NCBI RefSeq assembly: GCF_008107695.1
Contig: NZ_VIRG01000066.1
Span: 1,302,001-1,366,000, forward strand
Source: Stappia sp. BW2
GTDB taxonomy: Bacteria > Pseudomonadota > Alphaproteobacteria > Rhizobiales > Stappiaceae
Length of the DNA stretch: 64,000 nucleotides
Direction of reading: 5' to 3'
The notes beneath the pieces were generated by a model. It searched no databases. It was not told the origin of the DNA and saw only the letters and a list, made by a program, of their open reading frames with translations. Numbering within the stretch: the stretch's first letter is position 1; each line of letters starts with the position of its first letter. Below, piece by piece: positions 8,222 through 17,506 of the stretch. A program made the translations under genes and the position numbers.

Positions 8222-9691
8222 TCACGTCTCTTCAACCGCTACCACGCGGTTACGGCCGCGTTTCTTTGCCAGATAACAAAGCCGGTCGGCCTCGGCCAGC
8301 AGAGTGTCCAGACAGGCTGCGTCTTCGTGTTCAAGAGCAACGACACCCAGGCTCGCGGTAACCTGAACCTCCTTACCGTTTCCCGCAGGAACCGGCTCGC
8401 TGCCGACGCTTTGGCGGATTTTTTCCGCTTCGGCCACGGCATCAATGATGCCGCTGTCCGGGATCAGGACGGCAAATTCCTCGCCGCCCATGCGGCCAAG
8501 AAGACTGCCCGGCGGCAATGTGTTTTTCACGCGCTGGACAAACTTGACCAACACAGTGTCTCCCGCGGCATGTCCATGGGTGTCATTGACGGACTTGAAG
8601 TGATCGAGATCGACCATCAACAATGCATAGCCGCTTGTCCCGGGAGCAAGTCTGCGAGCGGCTTCTTCCCGAAAGGCGCTTCGGTTGAGAACGCTCGTAA
8701 GCTGATCGTGGGTCGCAAGATATTGCAGACGGCGCATCAGGGCATTCCGGCTTTGCGTGACACAGGACAGCATGATCGGGGCCAGCGCGACAAGGGAAAT
8801 GCCGAGGCGGATCGAGACCAGCGTCATCACGTCGAGCTGCAGCGATCTGTCGTCGAGCCCATTTGACAGGATGACCACACCCCAGACGCCAATGAAGAGT
8901 GTCAGGAGGGTGGTCGGGAACACCGGATAGACGAGGCCGCACCACAAAAGCGCTGGCACCGGGAAGGCGATGGCGCCGGGACCGCCGACAAGCGCACCGG
9001 CAACACAGGACGCCAGAAGTAAAACCAGAGGCGCCCGTTTTTCCTGACTCAACCGCCCGATCTGCTCGGAAATATCCCTCTGAGTCCCCTCCAGTTTCGG
9101 GGCGGAGAGAACGACAGGCAGGACCGAAATGTAATTGACCAGTTCAGTGGTCGACCAGTAGATCCACCCCGGAAGGATACTTCCGCCGAAGAGGATCGGA
9201 TTCGCTATGCCGCCGACGATCCCCGCGACGGATGCGGCGACTGCCGAGGCCATCGCCAGATGGAGAAGAGAAGCCGGGTGTTGCAGCCGGCGGGAGGCCG
9301 CAGGCAAATGCTTGTAGACCTGATACCCGGCAGCCACCCCGACCATATTTGCGGCATTCAGCAGAAGCGACTTTTCCAGCGTCGACCCGGTCACCAGATC
9401 CGCAGCCAGATAGCCGATACCAGCGGCAAACCAACCCTGCCATCCGGCCGATTTCGGCAGACGTATCATCAGACCGAGGAGGATCGCGTTGGCTGGCCAG
9501 ATCGCTGCGAGAAATCCGGCGGGACGCGTCAGAATACCAAAGAGGCATAACAGGAAAACGACAAGGCCCAGCAAGAGCGGCACGCAGGCTTCAGACCTTG
9601 AGATGCGGTCAAGGATGCCGCTTTTCCTGTATAAATTTGCCGCCACAGCAGTCTCCATCTCCGACAGCGCGAATAAAAACAGTTCAGGCAT
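8222..9691 (-). CDS. MASE1-GGDEF membrane diguanylate cyclase
   Basis: The protein has 489 residues. The first about 310 are a MASE1-like sensor with eight or so hydrophobic helices (for example VPLLLGLVVFLLCLFGIL and the TRPAGFLAAIWPANAILLG stretch). Residues about 325-485 form a GGDEF domain with the active-site motif intact as RMGGEEFAVLIP, plus DLDHFKSVNDTHGHAAGD. It should make c-di-GMP from two GTP at the inner membrane. I see no RxxD inhibitory site five residues before the GGEEF. An alternative start 33 bp downstream (METAVAAN) is possible; neither start has a clear ribosome-binding site. It converges with the TetR gene, with 19 bp between the stops. Confidence 0.88.
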   Translation of the reverse strand: MPELFLFALSEMETAVAANLYRKSGILDRISRSEACVPLLLGLVVFLLCLFGILTRPAGFLAAIWPANAILLGLMIRLPKSAGWQGWFAAGIGYLAADLVTGSTLEKSLLLNAANMVGVAAGYQVYKHLPAASRRLQHPASLLHLAMASAVAASVAGIVGGIANPILFGGSILPGWIYWSTTELVNYISVLPVVLSAPKLEGTQRDISEQIGRLSQEKRAPLVLLLASCVAGALVGGPGAIAFPVPALLWCGLVYPVFPTTLLTLFIGVWGVVILSNGLDDRSLQLDVMTLVSIRLGISLVALAPIMLSCVTQSRNALMRRLQYLATHDQLTSVLNRSAFREEAARRLAPGTSGYALLMVDLDHFKSVNDTHGHAAGDTVLVKFVQRVKNTLPPGSLLGRMGGEEFAVLIPDSGIIDAVAEAEKIRQSVGSEPVPAGNGKEVQVTASLGVVALEHEDAACLDTLLAEADRLCYLAKKRGRNRVVAVEET

Positions 9692-9901
9692 TCGCTGCCG
9701 GACGTTCCCAGTTTCTGAAAAGTTTTTGTTTTGGAAGGCTTTGGTCGTCGACCCAGTTGATCCATTGACCGTGTAATGACGGTATTAATCTAAAGATCTA
9801 ACAAAAACATTCCGGGAATCATCGCCTGATTTTGCGTTCCGGATGTTTTACCGACCCTGACGGTCTGGCCTGGTCGTTTTGCGTGGAACGGCTCAGGGCC
9901 G

Positions 9902-10675
9902 TCAAAGGACCGTGTGGCGTAATCCGCCGTTCACTTGCAGGATCTCACCCGTCATGCCGCCGGACACTTCGCTGAGCAGATACGCTGTTGCTCCGGCAAC
10001 TTCCTCTGCGGTGACACCCCGGCGCAGGAACGACTGGCGCGACAGAACCTCATGTACCTTACGGAAATCGGGCAGCACCCGCGACGAAGTCGTCGGGACC
10101 GCGCCAGCGGAAACACCGTTCACACGCACGTTCTCATGCCCCAGTTCCGACGCGAGCGCCCGGACGGAATGTTCAAGCGCCGCCTTGGCGACACCAAGGA
10201 CCTCATAGCCCGGAACCACCCGCTCGCCGCCCAGAAAGGTCAATGCGACAACAGACCGGAGATTCGGGTTACGCCGCTGAACCTCACGCACGAGGGCAAT
10301 GAAGGCATAACAACTGGTGCTGATCGTCTTCAGAAAATTCTCTTCGCTTGTGCCCAGAAGCCCGCCCTGCCCGGCCTCGGTCACGTCGGTCTTGGCAAGG
10401 CAGAAGACCATGCCCGTGAGGTCGGTCAGATCGTCGATTGCATCGATGGAGTTCGGGTAGTCCAGAAAACGGATATCGTGATGCGGCGTTTTCGCAGCCA
10501 GCTTTTCAGGCCGGCGCGACGTCAGAACGGTCTCCCAGCCGTTTTGATGCATATGTTCACCGATTGCGAGACCGAGCGAGCGCTTCGAACTGACACCGAC
10601 CACAAGCACCTTGTTGGTCTTGACGGCGGGCTTCCTGAGGTCGAAGAGCGTTTCGAGCGTGCGCGTGACGGCCAT
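9902..10675 (-). CDS. FabI-like enoyl-ACP reductase (SDR superfamily)
   Basis: The product has 257 residues. It has the FabI-type nucleotide loop VVGVSSKRSLGLAIGEHM near residue 25, the catalytic Tyr-X6-Lys spacing typical of FabI (GYEVLGVAKAALE near 175), and the C-terminal GGMTGEILQVNGG. FabI reduces trans-2-enoyl-ACP with NAD(P)H in fatty-acid elongation. This protein is more divergent than a housekeeping FabI and may act on another enoyl or keto substrate. The ATG at 10675 has AGGAA upstream. An in-frame extension to 10864 exists but lacks family character. The gene has no operon partner, and a terminator of the cys operon lies about 350 bp upstream of it. Confidence 0.75.
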   Translation of the reverse strand: MAVTRTLETLFDLRKPAVKTNKVLVVGVSSKRSLGLAIGEHMHQNGWETVLTSRRPEKLAAKTPHHDIRFLDYPNSIDAIDDLTDLTGMVFCLAKTDVTEAGQGGLLGTSEENFLKTISTSCYAFIALVREVQRRNPNLRSVVALTFLGGERVVPGYEVLGVAKAALEHSVRALASELGHENVRVNGVSAGAVPTTSSRVLPDFRKVHEVLSRQSFLRRGVTAEEVAGATAYLLSEVSGGMTGEILQVNGGLRHTVL

Positions 10676-11020
10676 AGAGCGATATTCCTGCTGAGGACCG
10701 AAACCGGCCTGCGGTAGTAAATTCCGGGAAACGACAGGCAAGGCCCCGGCATCTCGACGTCTCGTCACCATGCCATATGGAGCGACGACCGGTTCGCCGG
10801 CAAATGACTTTGCCGCCAGACCATAGGACGTATAATAAGTCAGTCTCGTGACAACGCGATTCACAGCCTGTAACCGGATGTTTCAATCCACTGACAAACG
10901 GCACTCCGGTTTCTGACACGCCCAAGCCAGGACAGTGCGTCCCGAAGGCTTGGTGCTTCGTTTTCCTTCGACAGCAAATGAGCGTGCAAAAGCGCCCTGC
11001 GCCGGCACAGGTTCCCCCCC
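10676..11020. other. Intergenic region upstream of the FabI-like gene
   Basis: This interval holds the promoter region of the reductase and the downstream flank of the cys operon terminator. Short frames on both strands lack ribosome-binding sites and recognisable domains. Nothing further can be supported. Confidence 0.5.
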
Positions 11021-11055
11021 AAAAGAAAAAGGGATCCCGTTTGGCGAGATCCCTT
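11021..11055 (-). terminator. Terminator of the cys operon
   Basis: On the minus strand AAGGGATC and GATCCCTT pair (11029-11036 with 11048-11055) and are followed by a T-rich run (the A run at 11021-11030 on plus). It lies about 75 bp after the DUF934 stop. Confidence 0.8.
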
Positions 11056-11130
11056 GAGACGTTCCTTCAAGATCAGGCTCTGCCTGCGACACGGCCTGGC
11101 ATTCAGCACGGCCAGGCAGGCTTGTGCCGA

Positions 11131-11664
11131 TTATTCCGCAGCGACCGCCAGATCCCGGTGGGAGCGGCGGGCCCAGGGGCGCGTGCCTTCCGGGATTTCG
11201 TCGACGGTGCCGACCGGCTGCAGGTATTTGGTGACTTCGGGCCATTCACCGGCCTTCAGGGCTTTCAGGACTTCCGGCTTGGAAATCTCGAAGGTCGACA
11301 CGCCGCAGCGGCGCGCCAGCGGCACCTGGTCGAGAATGTATTTTCCGATTGCGCGGATGTCGCCCTTGTACCCCATCTGCTCGCGCAGGATGCGGGCCGC
11401 GGAAAACCCTCGGCCATCGGAAAAGCTCGGGAAGTCGACAGCAACCAGAGCCAGCCGGTCCAGGTGTTTTTCGACCAGCTCGACATCGTCACCGGCTTCA
11501 ATGATGACAGCGGTCTTGCCGTCACGGGCCAGAAACGCATTGGGATCGACGAGAAACACGGTCATCGGCACAAGCGCATCGCCCTCGACAGCAGTTCCGG
11601 TTTCGGTGTCTGTCCGAACCCAGGTTTCCTCGACGAAATCGCCGTCCTTGAAAATCGTTGCCAT
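11131..11664 (-). CDS. DUF934 family protein, last gene of the sulfate-reduction operon
   Basis: This protein of about 177 residues belongs to DUF934, which is almost always encoded directly after cysH or the sulfite reductase gene in alphaproteobacteria. Visible conserved segments are VDFPSFSDGRGFSAARILRE near residue 90 and LARRCGVSTFEI near 125. No enzymatic activity is established; a helper role for sulfite reductase or APS reductase is inferred from genomic linkage only. The start at 11664 has GAGGA about 9 bp upstream; a TTG 15 bp further upstream is an alternative. It lies 34 bp after cysH and is followed by the operon terminator. Confidence 0.85.
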   Translation of the reverse strand: MATIFKDGDFVEETWVRTDTETGTAVEGDALVPMTVFLVDPNAFLARDGKTAVIIEAGDDVELVEKHLDRLALVAVDFPSFSDGRGFSAARILREQMGYKGDIRAIGKYILDQVPLARRCGVSTFEISKPEVLKALKAGEWPEVTKYLQPVGTVDEIPEGTRPWARRSHRDLAVAAE

Positions 11665-11698
11665 TCTTTGCGTCCTCAAAATCCTTTACCGGCTGCGG

Positions 11699-12460
11699 TC
11701 AGATGCCACTGCCGTCAACTTCCTTGCCATGGGTCGGCCAGTGAATGCCGCATTCCGTCTTGTCCTGTCCACGCCACCGTCCGGACCGTGGGTCCTCACC
11801 GGGGGCAACCTTGCTGGTGCAGGGCAGGCAACCGATGGACGGGTAGCCCTGCGCGACCAGCGGATGTGGCGGCAAATCGTGGGTCTTGGCATAGTCCAGA
11901 ACTTCCGCGGCCGTCCAGTCCGCGAGCGGATTGACCTTCACCCGGCCTTCATCGATCTCGAAGAACTCCAGGCTGGAGCGACTTGCGCTCTGGAACCGTT
12001 TGCGGCCGGAGATCCAGGCTTCGAACCCGTTCAGGGCCTGAGCCAGCGGCACGACCTTGCGAATGTTGCAGCAAGCGTCCGTGTCGCTCATCCAGAGCAT
12101 GCCCGCCGGATCTACCTTCGACAGTTCGTCCTTGTCCGGCTTCTGGGTCCGGACGTCGGTAAGGCCCAGCTTCTCGATAAGCTCGTCGCGGTAGAGCAGC
12201 GTTGCCGGAAACAGCTTCACGGTGTCGATGAAGATCACCGGTGTCGACGGATCGACCTGGGCGACCATATGCAGAAGCACAGCGGAATCGGCCCCGAAGC
12301 TGGAGACCATGGCAATGTCACCGGCAAACTGGTGACGGATGGCCGCTCTCAGAACGTCGTCCGCAGTTGCGTCTTCGAACTGGGCATTGAGGGCGGCGAC
12401 TTCCGCCTGCAAGCCCAACTCCGGGTCAACACCCAGGCTGAATGTCTCATGCAGCGCCAT
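11699..12460 (-). CDS. cysH: Assimilatory phosphoadenylyl/adenylyl-sulfate reductase
   Basis: The product has 253 residues. It reduces APS or PAPS to sulfite with thioredoxin. The PP-loop reads MVSSFGADSAVLLHM near residue 50, an SGRKRFQS segment lies near 150, and the catalytic cysteine is in TECGIHWP near the C-terminus. Paired cysteines in DACCNIRK and GCLPCT form the [4Fe-4S] signature of APS-type reductases, so APS is the likelier substrate. The start at 12460 is set by AAGGAGG and overlaps the sulfite reductase gene by 14 bp, so the two are translationally coupled. Confidence 0.92.
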   Translation of the reverse strand: MALHETFSLGVDPELGLQAEVAALNAQFEDATADDVLRAAIRHQFAGDIAMVSSFGADSAVLLHMVAQVDPSTPVIFIDTVKLFPATLLYRDELIEKLGLTDVRTQKPDKDELSKVDPAGMLWMSDTDACCNIRKVVPLAQALNGFEAWISGRKRFQSASRSSLEFFEIDEGRVKVNPLADWTAAEVLDYAKTHDLPPHPLVAQGYPSIGCLPCTSKVAPGEDPRSGRWRGQDKTECGIHWPTHGKEVDGSGI

Positions 12461-14105
12461 AAAGAGCCTCCTTGAAGGGATCCTCCCCGACCCGGCGATA
12501 AGCTTCCAGGAAGGTCTCTTCTTTACCGTTCCGCAGGCCGAGATAGGTATCGACCAGCTTCTCGATGGCATCGACCACTTCTTCCGACGAGAAGCCGCGG
12601 CCGACGATTTCACCAATGGACGCGTTTTCGTTGGCAGAGCCGCCAAGCGTCACCTGATAGAATTCCTCGCCCTTCTTCTCCAGGCCGAGGATGCCGATGT
12701 GGCCGACGTGGTGATGGCCACAGGCGTTGATGCAGCCGGAGATCTTGATCTTCAGCTCACCGATTTCCGCCTGACGTTCCGCAGCACCGAACCGTTCAGA
12801 GATCCGCTGTGCTACCGGAATGGAGCGGGCGGTCGCCAGGGCGCAGTAATCCATGCCCGGGCAGGCGATGATGTCGGTGATCAAGCCGGAATTGCCCTCG
12901 GCGATTTCTGCTGCCACCAGCTGGTCGAACAGTGCCGGCAGGTCGTCCAGTTTCACATGCGGCAGGATCACGTTCTGCTCGTGACTGATACGGATCTCGT
13001 CATGACCGTATTTTTCGGCGAGGTCCGCGATCACGTCCATCTGCTTGTCCGACGCATCACCCGGAATGCCGCCGATCGGCTTCATCGACAGGGTGACAGA
13101 GGTATAGCCCGGCACCCGGTGCGGGTTGAGGTTATGAGCCACGAACTGCGCGAAGGCCGCATCCGACGCCTTGCGGGCCTCAACGGCATCCGAAGTGGCG
13201 TTGCCCACTTCCAGCGGAGGCGGTGCGAAATAGGCTTCGATACGGCGGACTTCCTCGTCCGGCAGACGCAGCACGCCGAAACGGATCTTTTCGAACTCGG
13301 CCTCGATATCCGCTTTCAGTTCTTCCAGACCGGTTTCATGAACCAGGATCTTGATGCGGGCCTTGTACTTGTTGTCGCGGCGGCCATAGCGGTTATAGAC
13401 GCGCAGGATCGCTTCCGAATAGGCAAGCAGATCTTCCTCGGGCAGGAAGTCGCGCACCTTGCGGCCGATCATCGGCGTGCGGCCGAGACCACCCCCGACG
13501 AATACCACGAAACCGATCTCGCCGGCATCATTGCGGGTCAGCTGCAGACCGATGTCGTGCACCTGCACGGCGGCGCGGTCGTTTGGTGCGCCGGTGATGG
13601 CGATCTTGAACTTGCGCGGCAGGAACGAGAATTCCGGGTGCAGTGACGACCACTGGCGCAGGATTTCCGCATAGGGGCGCGGGTCAGCGATTTCGTCGGC
13701 GGCAGCACCGGCGAAATGGTCGGCGGTCACGTTGCGAATGCAGTTGCCGGACGTCTGGATGGCGTGCATCTCGACTTCGGCCAGTTCTTCCAGGATCTTC
13801 GGCGTGTCTTCCAGTTTGGGCCAGTTGAACTGGATGTTCTGGCGCGTGGTGAAGTGGCCGTAGCTCTGGTCGTAGGTGCGGGCGATATGCGCAAGCTTGC
13901 GCATCTGCCGGCCGTTGAGCGTGCCATAGGGAATGGCAACACGCAGCATGTAGGCATGAAGCTGCAGATAGAGACCGTTCATCAGGCGCAGCGGCTTGAA
14001 CTCGTCCTCGGAAAGTTCCCCGGCCAGACGGCGGCGGACCTGATCCTTGAACTGCTCGGTACGCTGGTTCACGAAGCTCGCGTCAAATTCGTCGTAACGG
14101 TACAT
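12447..14105 (-). CDS. cysI: Sulfite (nitrite/sulfite) reductase hemoprotein
   Basis: The protein has 552 residues, full length for the ferredoxin-type siroheme [4Fe-4S] reductases. The cluster and siroheme cysteines appear as CPGMDYCALA and SGCINACGHHH in the last third. The N-terminal half has the ferrodoxin-like repeat with HFTTRQNIQFNW and TSGNCIRNV. It reduces sulfite to sulfide in cysteine synthesis. Nitrite reduction cannot be excluded from sequence, but the operon (siroheme synthase upstream, cysH downstream) points to sulfite. GAGGAGA lies about 9 bp before the start. No flavoprotein subunit (cysJ) is present, which fits ferredoxin as the electron donor. Confidence 0.9.
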   Translation of the reverse strand: MYRYDEFDASFVNQRTEQFKDQVRRRLAGELSEDEFKPLRLMNGLYLQLHAYMLRVAIPYGTLNGRQMRKLAHIARTYDQSYGHFTTRQNIQFNWPKLEDTPKILEELAEVEMHAIQTSGNCIRNVTADHFAGAAADEIADPRPYAEILRQWSSLHPEFSFLPRKFKIAITGAPNDRAAVQVHDIGLQLTRNDAGEIGFVVFVGGGLGRTPMIGRKVRDFLPEEDLLAYSEAILRVYNRYGRRDNKYKARIKILVHETGLEELKADIEAEFEKIRFGVLRLPDEEVRRIEAYFAPPPLEVGNATSDAVEARKASDAAFAQFVAHNLNPHRVPGYTSVTLSMKPIGGIPGDASDKQMDVIADLAEKYGHDEIRISHEQNVILPHVKLDDLPALFDQLVAAEIAEGNSGLITDIIACPGMDYCALATARSIPVAQRISERFGAAERQAEIGELKIKISGCINACGHHHVGHIGILGLEKKGEEFYQVTLGGSANENASIGEIVGRGFSSEEVVDAIEKLVDTYLGLRNGKEETFLEAYRRVGEDPFKEALYGAA

Positions 14106-14167
14106 GTCTCAATCTCTCCTCAGCGGGCGCTGCCGTGAAAGGCGCTGCCCTGCCCTTGTTTGCTGTC

Positions 14168-14467
14168 TCAGGCGGAAACGGCCTGGGCCTGTTTGCCCAG
14201 TTCCGGATGGGTGGTCGGGCCGGTTGCACGGATTTTTTCGCGCAGGCGCACCGGAACGATGACGCCGTCTTCAACGGCCACGTCCATCTCGTAGACGCCG
14301 ACGACTTTCTGGTTCTTTTCGGCCTCAAGGCCTTCTGCCAGAGCTTCGGCAACGGCTTCCTTGCCGTCATAAACCTTTGCCAGGGCAATGCGCTCGACCC
14401 AGGAACCGTTTTCCGCGAGCCAGACGACATCGCCGTTCAGAAGGCGGTTGGCGGTGATGACTTTCAT
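14168..14467 (-). CDS. DUF2849 family protein
   Basis: This 99-residue protein begins MKVITANRLLNGDVVWL and ends with a basic segment and HPELGKQAQ. DUF2849 proteins are nearly always found between siroheme synthase and sulfite reductase in alphaproteobacteria. No function is proven; a role in assembling or regulating the sulfite reductase is inferred from linkage. It lies 21 bp after cysG and 62 bp before cysI on the same strand. Confidence 0.85.
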   Translation of the reverse strand: MKVITANRLLNGDVVWLAENGSWVERIALAKVYDGKEAVAEALAEGLEAEKNQKVVGVYEMDVAVEDGVIVPVRLREKIRATGPTTHPELGKQAQAVSA

Positions 14468-14488
14468 GTGCGTCCACTCTCTTCAAAT

Positions 14489-15952
14489 TCAGGCGGCAAC
14501 GACCCGGGCGGCAAGCTGCGGCGCCAGGGGTTCGGCCTTGTCCATTGCGGCATGGCCCACGGCCTCACCGATCACGATCAGAACCGGTCCGTCGATCTCT
14601 GCGCGGTTCGACAGCACCGCGAGTTCGGACAGGGTTCCGGCAAATTGGCGTTCATCCGGGTGTGCCGCATTCTCGATCACGGCAACCGGCGTTTCAGGTC
14701 TCAGGCCTGCGCCGATCATCTTTTCGGCAACGGCTGCAGCCACGGACCGGCCCATGTAGACAGCCACCGTCGCGCCCTTGAGCGCGAGCCCCGCCCAATC
14801 CGGCAGGGTTTCCGACTTGGCATTGTGGCCGGTTGCGAAAACCAGGTTGGAGGCGACCCCACGCAAAGTGAGCGGGATCTGGGCCGAAGCTGCCGCAGCG
14901 AAGGCTGCAGTGACGCCGGGAACAATTTCAAAGCCGACGCCCCCTTCGCGCAGCGCGTCCATTTCTTCCGCCGCCCGGCCGAAGATCATCGGATCTCCTG
15001 CCTTCAGGCGAACGACCTTCAGTCCCTTGCGGCCAAGCTCGACGAGAAGCTCGCAGATTTCGGACTGCGGCACGGAATGAGCGCCCTTGCGCTTGCCGAC
15101 GGAAATGCGCTCCGCGTCACGGCGGCCCATGGCAACGACATTTGCCGGCACCAGCGCGTCATGAACGATGACGTCGGCTTCCTGCAGCAGGCGCTGCGCG
15201 CGCAGGGTCAACAGGTCTTCCGCGCCCGGACCGGCACCAACCAGCCAGACAAAACCAGGCTCGTCCGCCATCGAATTCAACAACCGCTGCGCTTCAGAGC
15301 GGGCGACATCGGTCTTGCCGGCATAAAGATTGGTTGCGACCGAACCGGAGAAGAAGCGTGCCCAGAAGCTGCGGCGCAGCCCGCCGTCACGGATCACCTT
15401 GGTGGCGGCGTCGCGAAAACTCTCGGCGAGACGCGCCAGCTCGCCGGTGGAACGCGGCAGCATGGCTTCGATGCGTGCACGGATGTGACGCGACAGAACG
15501 GGACCGACGCCTGTAGATGTAATCGCCACCGCAATCGGCGCACGGTTGACCAGCGCACCGGTGTAAAAGTCGCAAAGCTCCGGCTTGTCGACGGCATTGA
15601 CCGGAACACCCGCTTCACGAGCCGCATCGACAACCGCCTTATCGAGGTCCCAGTCTTCGCGGGCGGAGAACACCAGCGCAGCATCGTTCAGATGAGCTGG
15701 CCGGAAATCTTCGGCAAGATGCTCGGCCTCGAACCGGGTGACAGCATCCTGCAGGTCCGGCTCAATGGTTCTGGAAACAACCACGATCCGGGCATTGGTT
15801 TCGCCCAGGAGACGGACTTTCGCGGCAGCTTCGCCGCCGTGGCCCACAACAAGCACACGCCGGCCGGCCACCTTCATGAAGGCCGGGAACACATCGAGCC
15901 GGTCTTCCGGCTTTTTCAGTGTTTTCAGAGTGTCGCCGCTGCGGCTTGTCAT
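14489..15952 (-). CDS. cysG: Siroheme synthase CysG (precorrin-2 dehydrogenase/ferrochelatase + SUMT)
   Basis: The product has 487 residues and two modules. Residues 1 to about 215 are the NAD-dependent precorrin-2 dehydrogenase/ferrochelatase (RVLVVGHGGEAAAKVRLLG near 28). Residues about 225-480 are the uroporphyrinogen-III C-methyltransferase (VWLVGAGPGAEDLLTLRA near 225, LKAGDPMIFGR near 305). Together they turn uroporphyrinogen III into siroheme, the cofactor of the sulfite reductase two genes downstream. GGAGA lies 8 bp before the ATG. It is the first gene of the operon; its promoter must lie in the 280 bp up to 16233, where I could not pick out a defined box. Confidence 0.93.
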   Translation of the reverse strand: MTSRSGDTLKTLKKPEDRLDVFPAFMKVAGRRVLVVGHGGEAAAKVRLLGETNARIVVVSRTIEPDLQDAVTRFEAEHLAEDFRPAHLNDAALVFSAREDWDLDKAVVDAAREAGVPVNAVDKPELCDFYTGALVNRAPIAVAITSTGVGPVLSRHIRARIEAMLPRSTGELARLAESFRDAATKVIRDGGLRRSFWARFFSGSVATNLYAGKTDVARSEAQRLLNSMADEPGFVWLVGAGPGAEDLLTLRAQRLLQEADVIVHDALVPANVVAMGRRDAERISVGKRKGAHSVPQSEICELLVELGRKGLKVVRLKAGDPMIFGRAAEEMDALREGGVGFEIVPGVTAAFAAAASAQIPLTLRGVASNLVFATGHNAKSETLPDWAGLALKGATVAVYMGRSVAAAVAEKMIGAGLRPETPVAVIENAAHPDERQFAGTLSELAVLSNRAEIDGPVLIVIGEAVGHAAMDKAEPLAPQLAARVVAA

Positions 15953-16233
15953 CGTCAGGGTCTCCAGTCCCAGTTTGATGGGTTTAATGTAGTCGGACGC
16001 CCGGCCCAGCGCCGGGCACCGGATTTCAAAGCTGGAAACAGAAGCGGAATAGTTTTTTGCAATCGTCTGTTTTGACCAATTTCAATTCCCGGCTGCCTGC
16101 CCGGGGCGAGGCGCCGCAATGAAAACGAAAAGTCATGAAGCCTTTTGCGAAGAGCACCCTTCTTGCTGCCGCAGCGGAAATCACTTAGCCTTTCCAAATG
16201 GCTGGAACCGGCCGCTATGGCATCTGGGGGGGT

Positions 16234-17331
16234 ATGATGCGTCTTGTTCACTTATTGGTTGCCGCAGGACTTTTGCTCCTCGGCGGCCTCGGAATTGGTC
16301 ATGCTGCCGTCGTCGACAGTTTTCGTCTTGGCAGCTGGAACGGCAGTGCCTTTACAGACGATCAGACCGGCGCGTTTACGACCTGTGTCGCATCGGCAAG
16401 CTATCGAAGCGGCATTACGCTTTATGTGCAGGTCGACACCACCTACAACTGGGCCATCGGCTTTTCAGCCCCGCACTGGAACATGAAGGTGGGTGCGGAT
16501 ATTCCGCTTCAGTATCGCATCGACCGGGGCGCGTGGCAGAGCGGCGTTGCCAAGGCGACGTCCAAGGACCTGGCCCGCATGCAGATGCCGCAAGGCGGCT
16601 ACATCATCACCCGGTTCCGACGCGGCCGGACCCTGTACGTACGGGACGGTACCTACGATTACCAATTCCGCCTGACAGGAACCTCCCGCCTGATGGCCCG
16701 CCTTGCCAAATGCGTTGAACGCAACATTGCCCGCCACGGCGCAGCACCCGGCACAGGTACAACCGCCGCAGCCAGCCCGCAAGGCGGCCTGGGCAATTCG
16801 GCACCGACCAATGAGAGCACACCGGCCACCAGCGCGGCTGCCGATCCGCAACTTGCCATCGAAGCCACCCAGGCTCTGTTCAACCTGATGGGCAGTGCGG
16901 GCATTTCCGGGCTGAAGCTGATTCCGGACGGCCAGCGCGAGGAAGACCTCAACGGCTTGTACGCGGTTGCCGCCGACGATGCCCGAACGCTTGTGGCGCA
17001 TATCTTCCCGGTGGGCAGCTATCAATCGGAAGAAGAGCTCATGGCGATTGTTGTCGCCGACAGCCAGAAGGCTTGCACAGAAGGCCGATTTTCCTCCAGT
17101 TCGGAACGGATCAACGAGAACGGGAAAGCGATCTACACAAGCTATGCCAATTGCGAAGCAGGCGACTTCCATTTGATCGAACGCGTCGCCATCGTTCCAC
17201 GCAAGGCGGGCGGGGTCTTCATCTACGGTGTCGCGGATACCTATGTAGGCGAAGGCGGCGGTTCACCGGTCTCTCCACCTGAACTGACGGATGAGGACCT
17301 TTATTCAGCAGTTGCAAGCGCGGCGCAGTAA
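16234..17331 (+). CDS. Hypothetical secreted protein
   Basis: This protein of about 365 residues is of unknown function. A Sec signal peptide is visible (RLVHLLVAAGLLLLGGLGIG, then HAA). The next about 155 residues are a compact domain rich in aromatic and basic residues (SFRLGSWNGSAF, TTYNWAIGFSAPHW), a Pro/Thr/Ala-rich linker follows near 185-215, and a second acidic domain ends the protein. The two-domain layout with a low-complexity linker suggests a periplasmic or surface protein. I do not recognise the family. The start is one of two adjacent ATGs (16234, 16237) after a G-rich stretch. It diverges from cysG, and no terminator is evident downstream. Confidence 0.65.
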   Translation: MMRLVHLLVAAGLLLLGGLGIGHAAVVDSFRLGSWNGSAFTDDQTGAFTTCVASASYRSGITLYVQVDTTYNWAIGFSAPHWNMKVGADIPLQYRIDRGAWQSGVAKATSKDLARMQMPQGGYIITRFRRGRTLYVRDGTYDYQFRLTGTSRLMARLAKCVERNIARHGAAPGTGTTAAASPQGGLGNSAPTNESTPATSAAADPQLAIEATQALFNLMGSAGISGLKLIPDGQREEDLNGLYAVAADDARTLVAHIFPVGSYQSEEELMAIVVADSQKACTEGRFSSSSERINENGKAIYTSYANCEAGDFHLIERVAIVPRKAGGVFIYGVADTYVGEGGGSPVSPPELTDEDLYSAVASAAQ

Positions 17332-17506
17332 TCCTCATGGGTTGGCACTGCAAACGCATTTCCACTTTTGTCATCCCTGCGTAAGTGGGTAGCCAAGAGT
17401 CACATCAGTCACTGTGCTGCGCAACAACCAATTTGCCGAATCCCGGCCATTTGCTGCGCTGCGAATAGGGGTGGCAGTCCGGAAACACGAAAACCCTCGC
17501 CCCGCC

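Noticed and set aside
10676..10864. In-frame N-terminal extension of the FabI-like gene (63 codons)
   Set aside because: A good ribosome-binding site precedes the ATG at 10675, and the added residues do not resemble any FabI or SDR N-terminus.
11054..13646. Long plus-strand frames opposite cysH and cysI (473 and 435 codons)
   Set aside because: Antisense to CysH/CysI, whose cysteine motifs are clear; no domain or start signal in the plus frames.
14135..16075. 646-codon plus-strand frame opposite cysG/DUF2849
   Set aside because: It lies antisense to cysG and DUF2849, has no domain, no ribosome-binding site and a composition typical of antisense frames in GC-rich genes.
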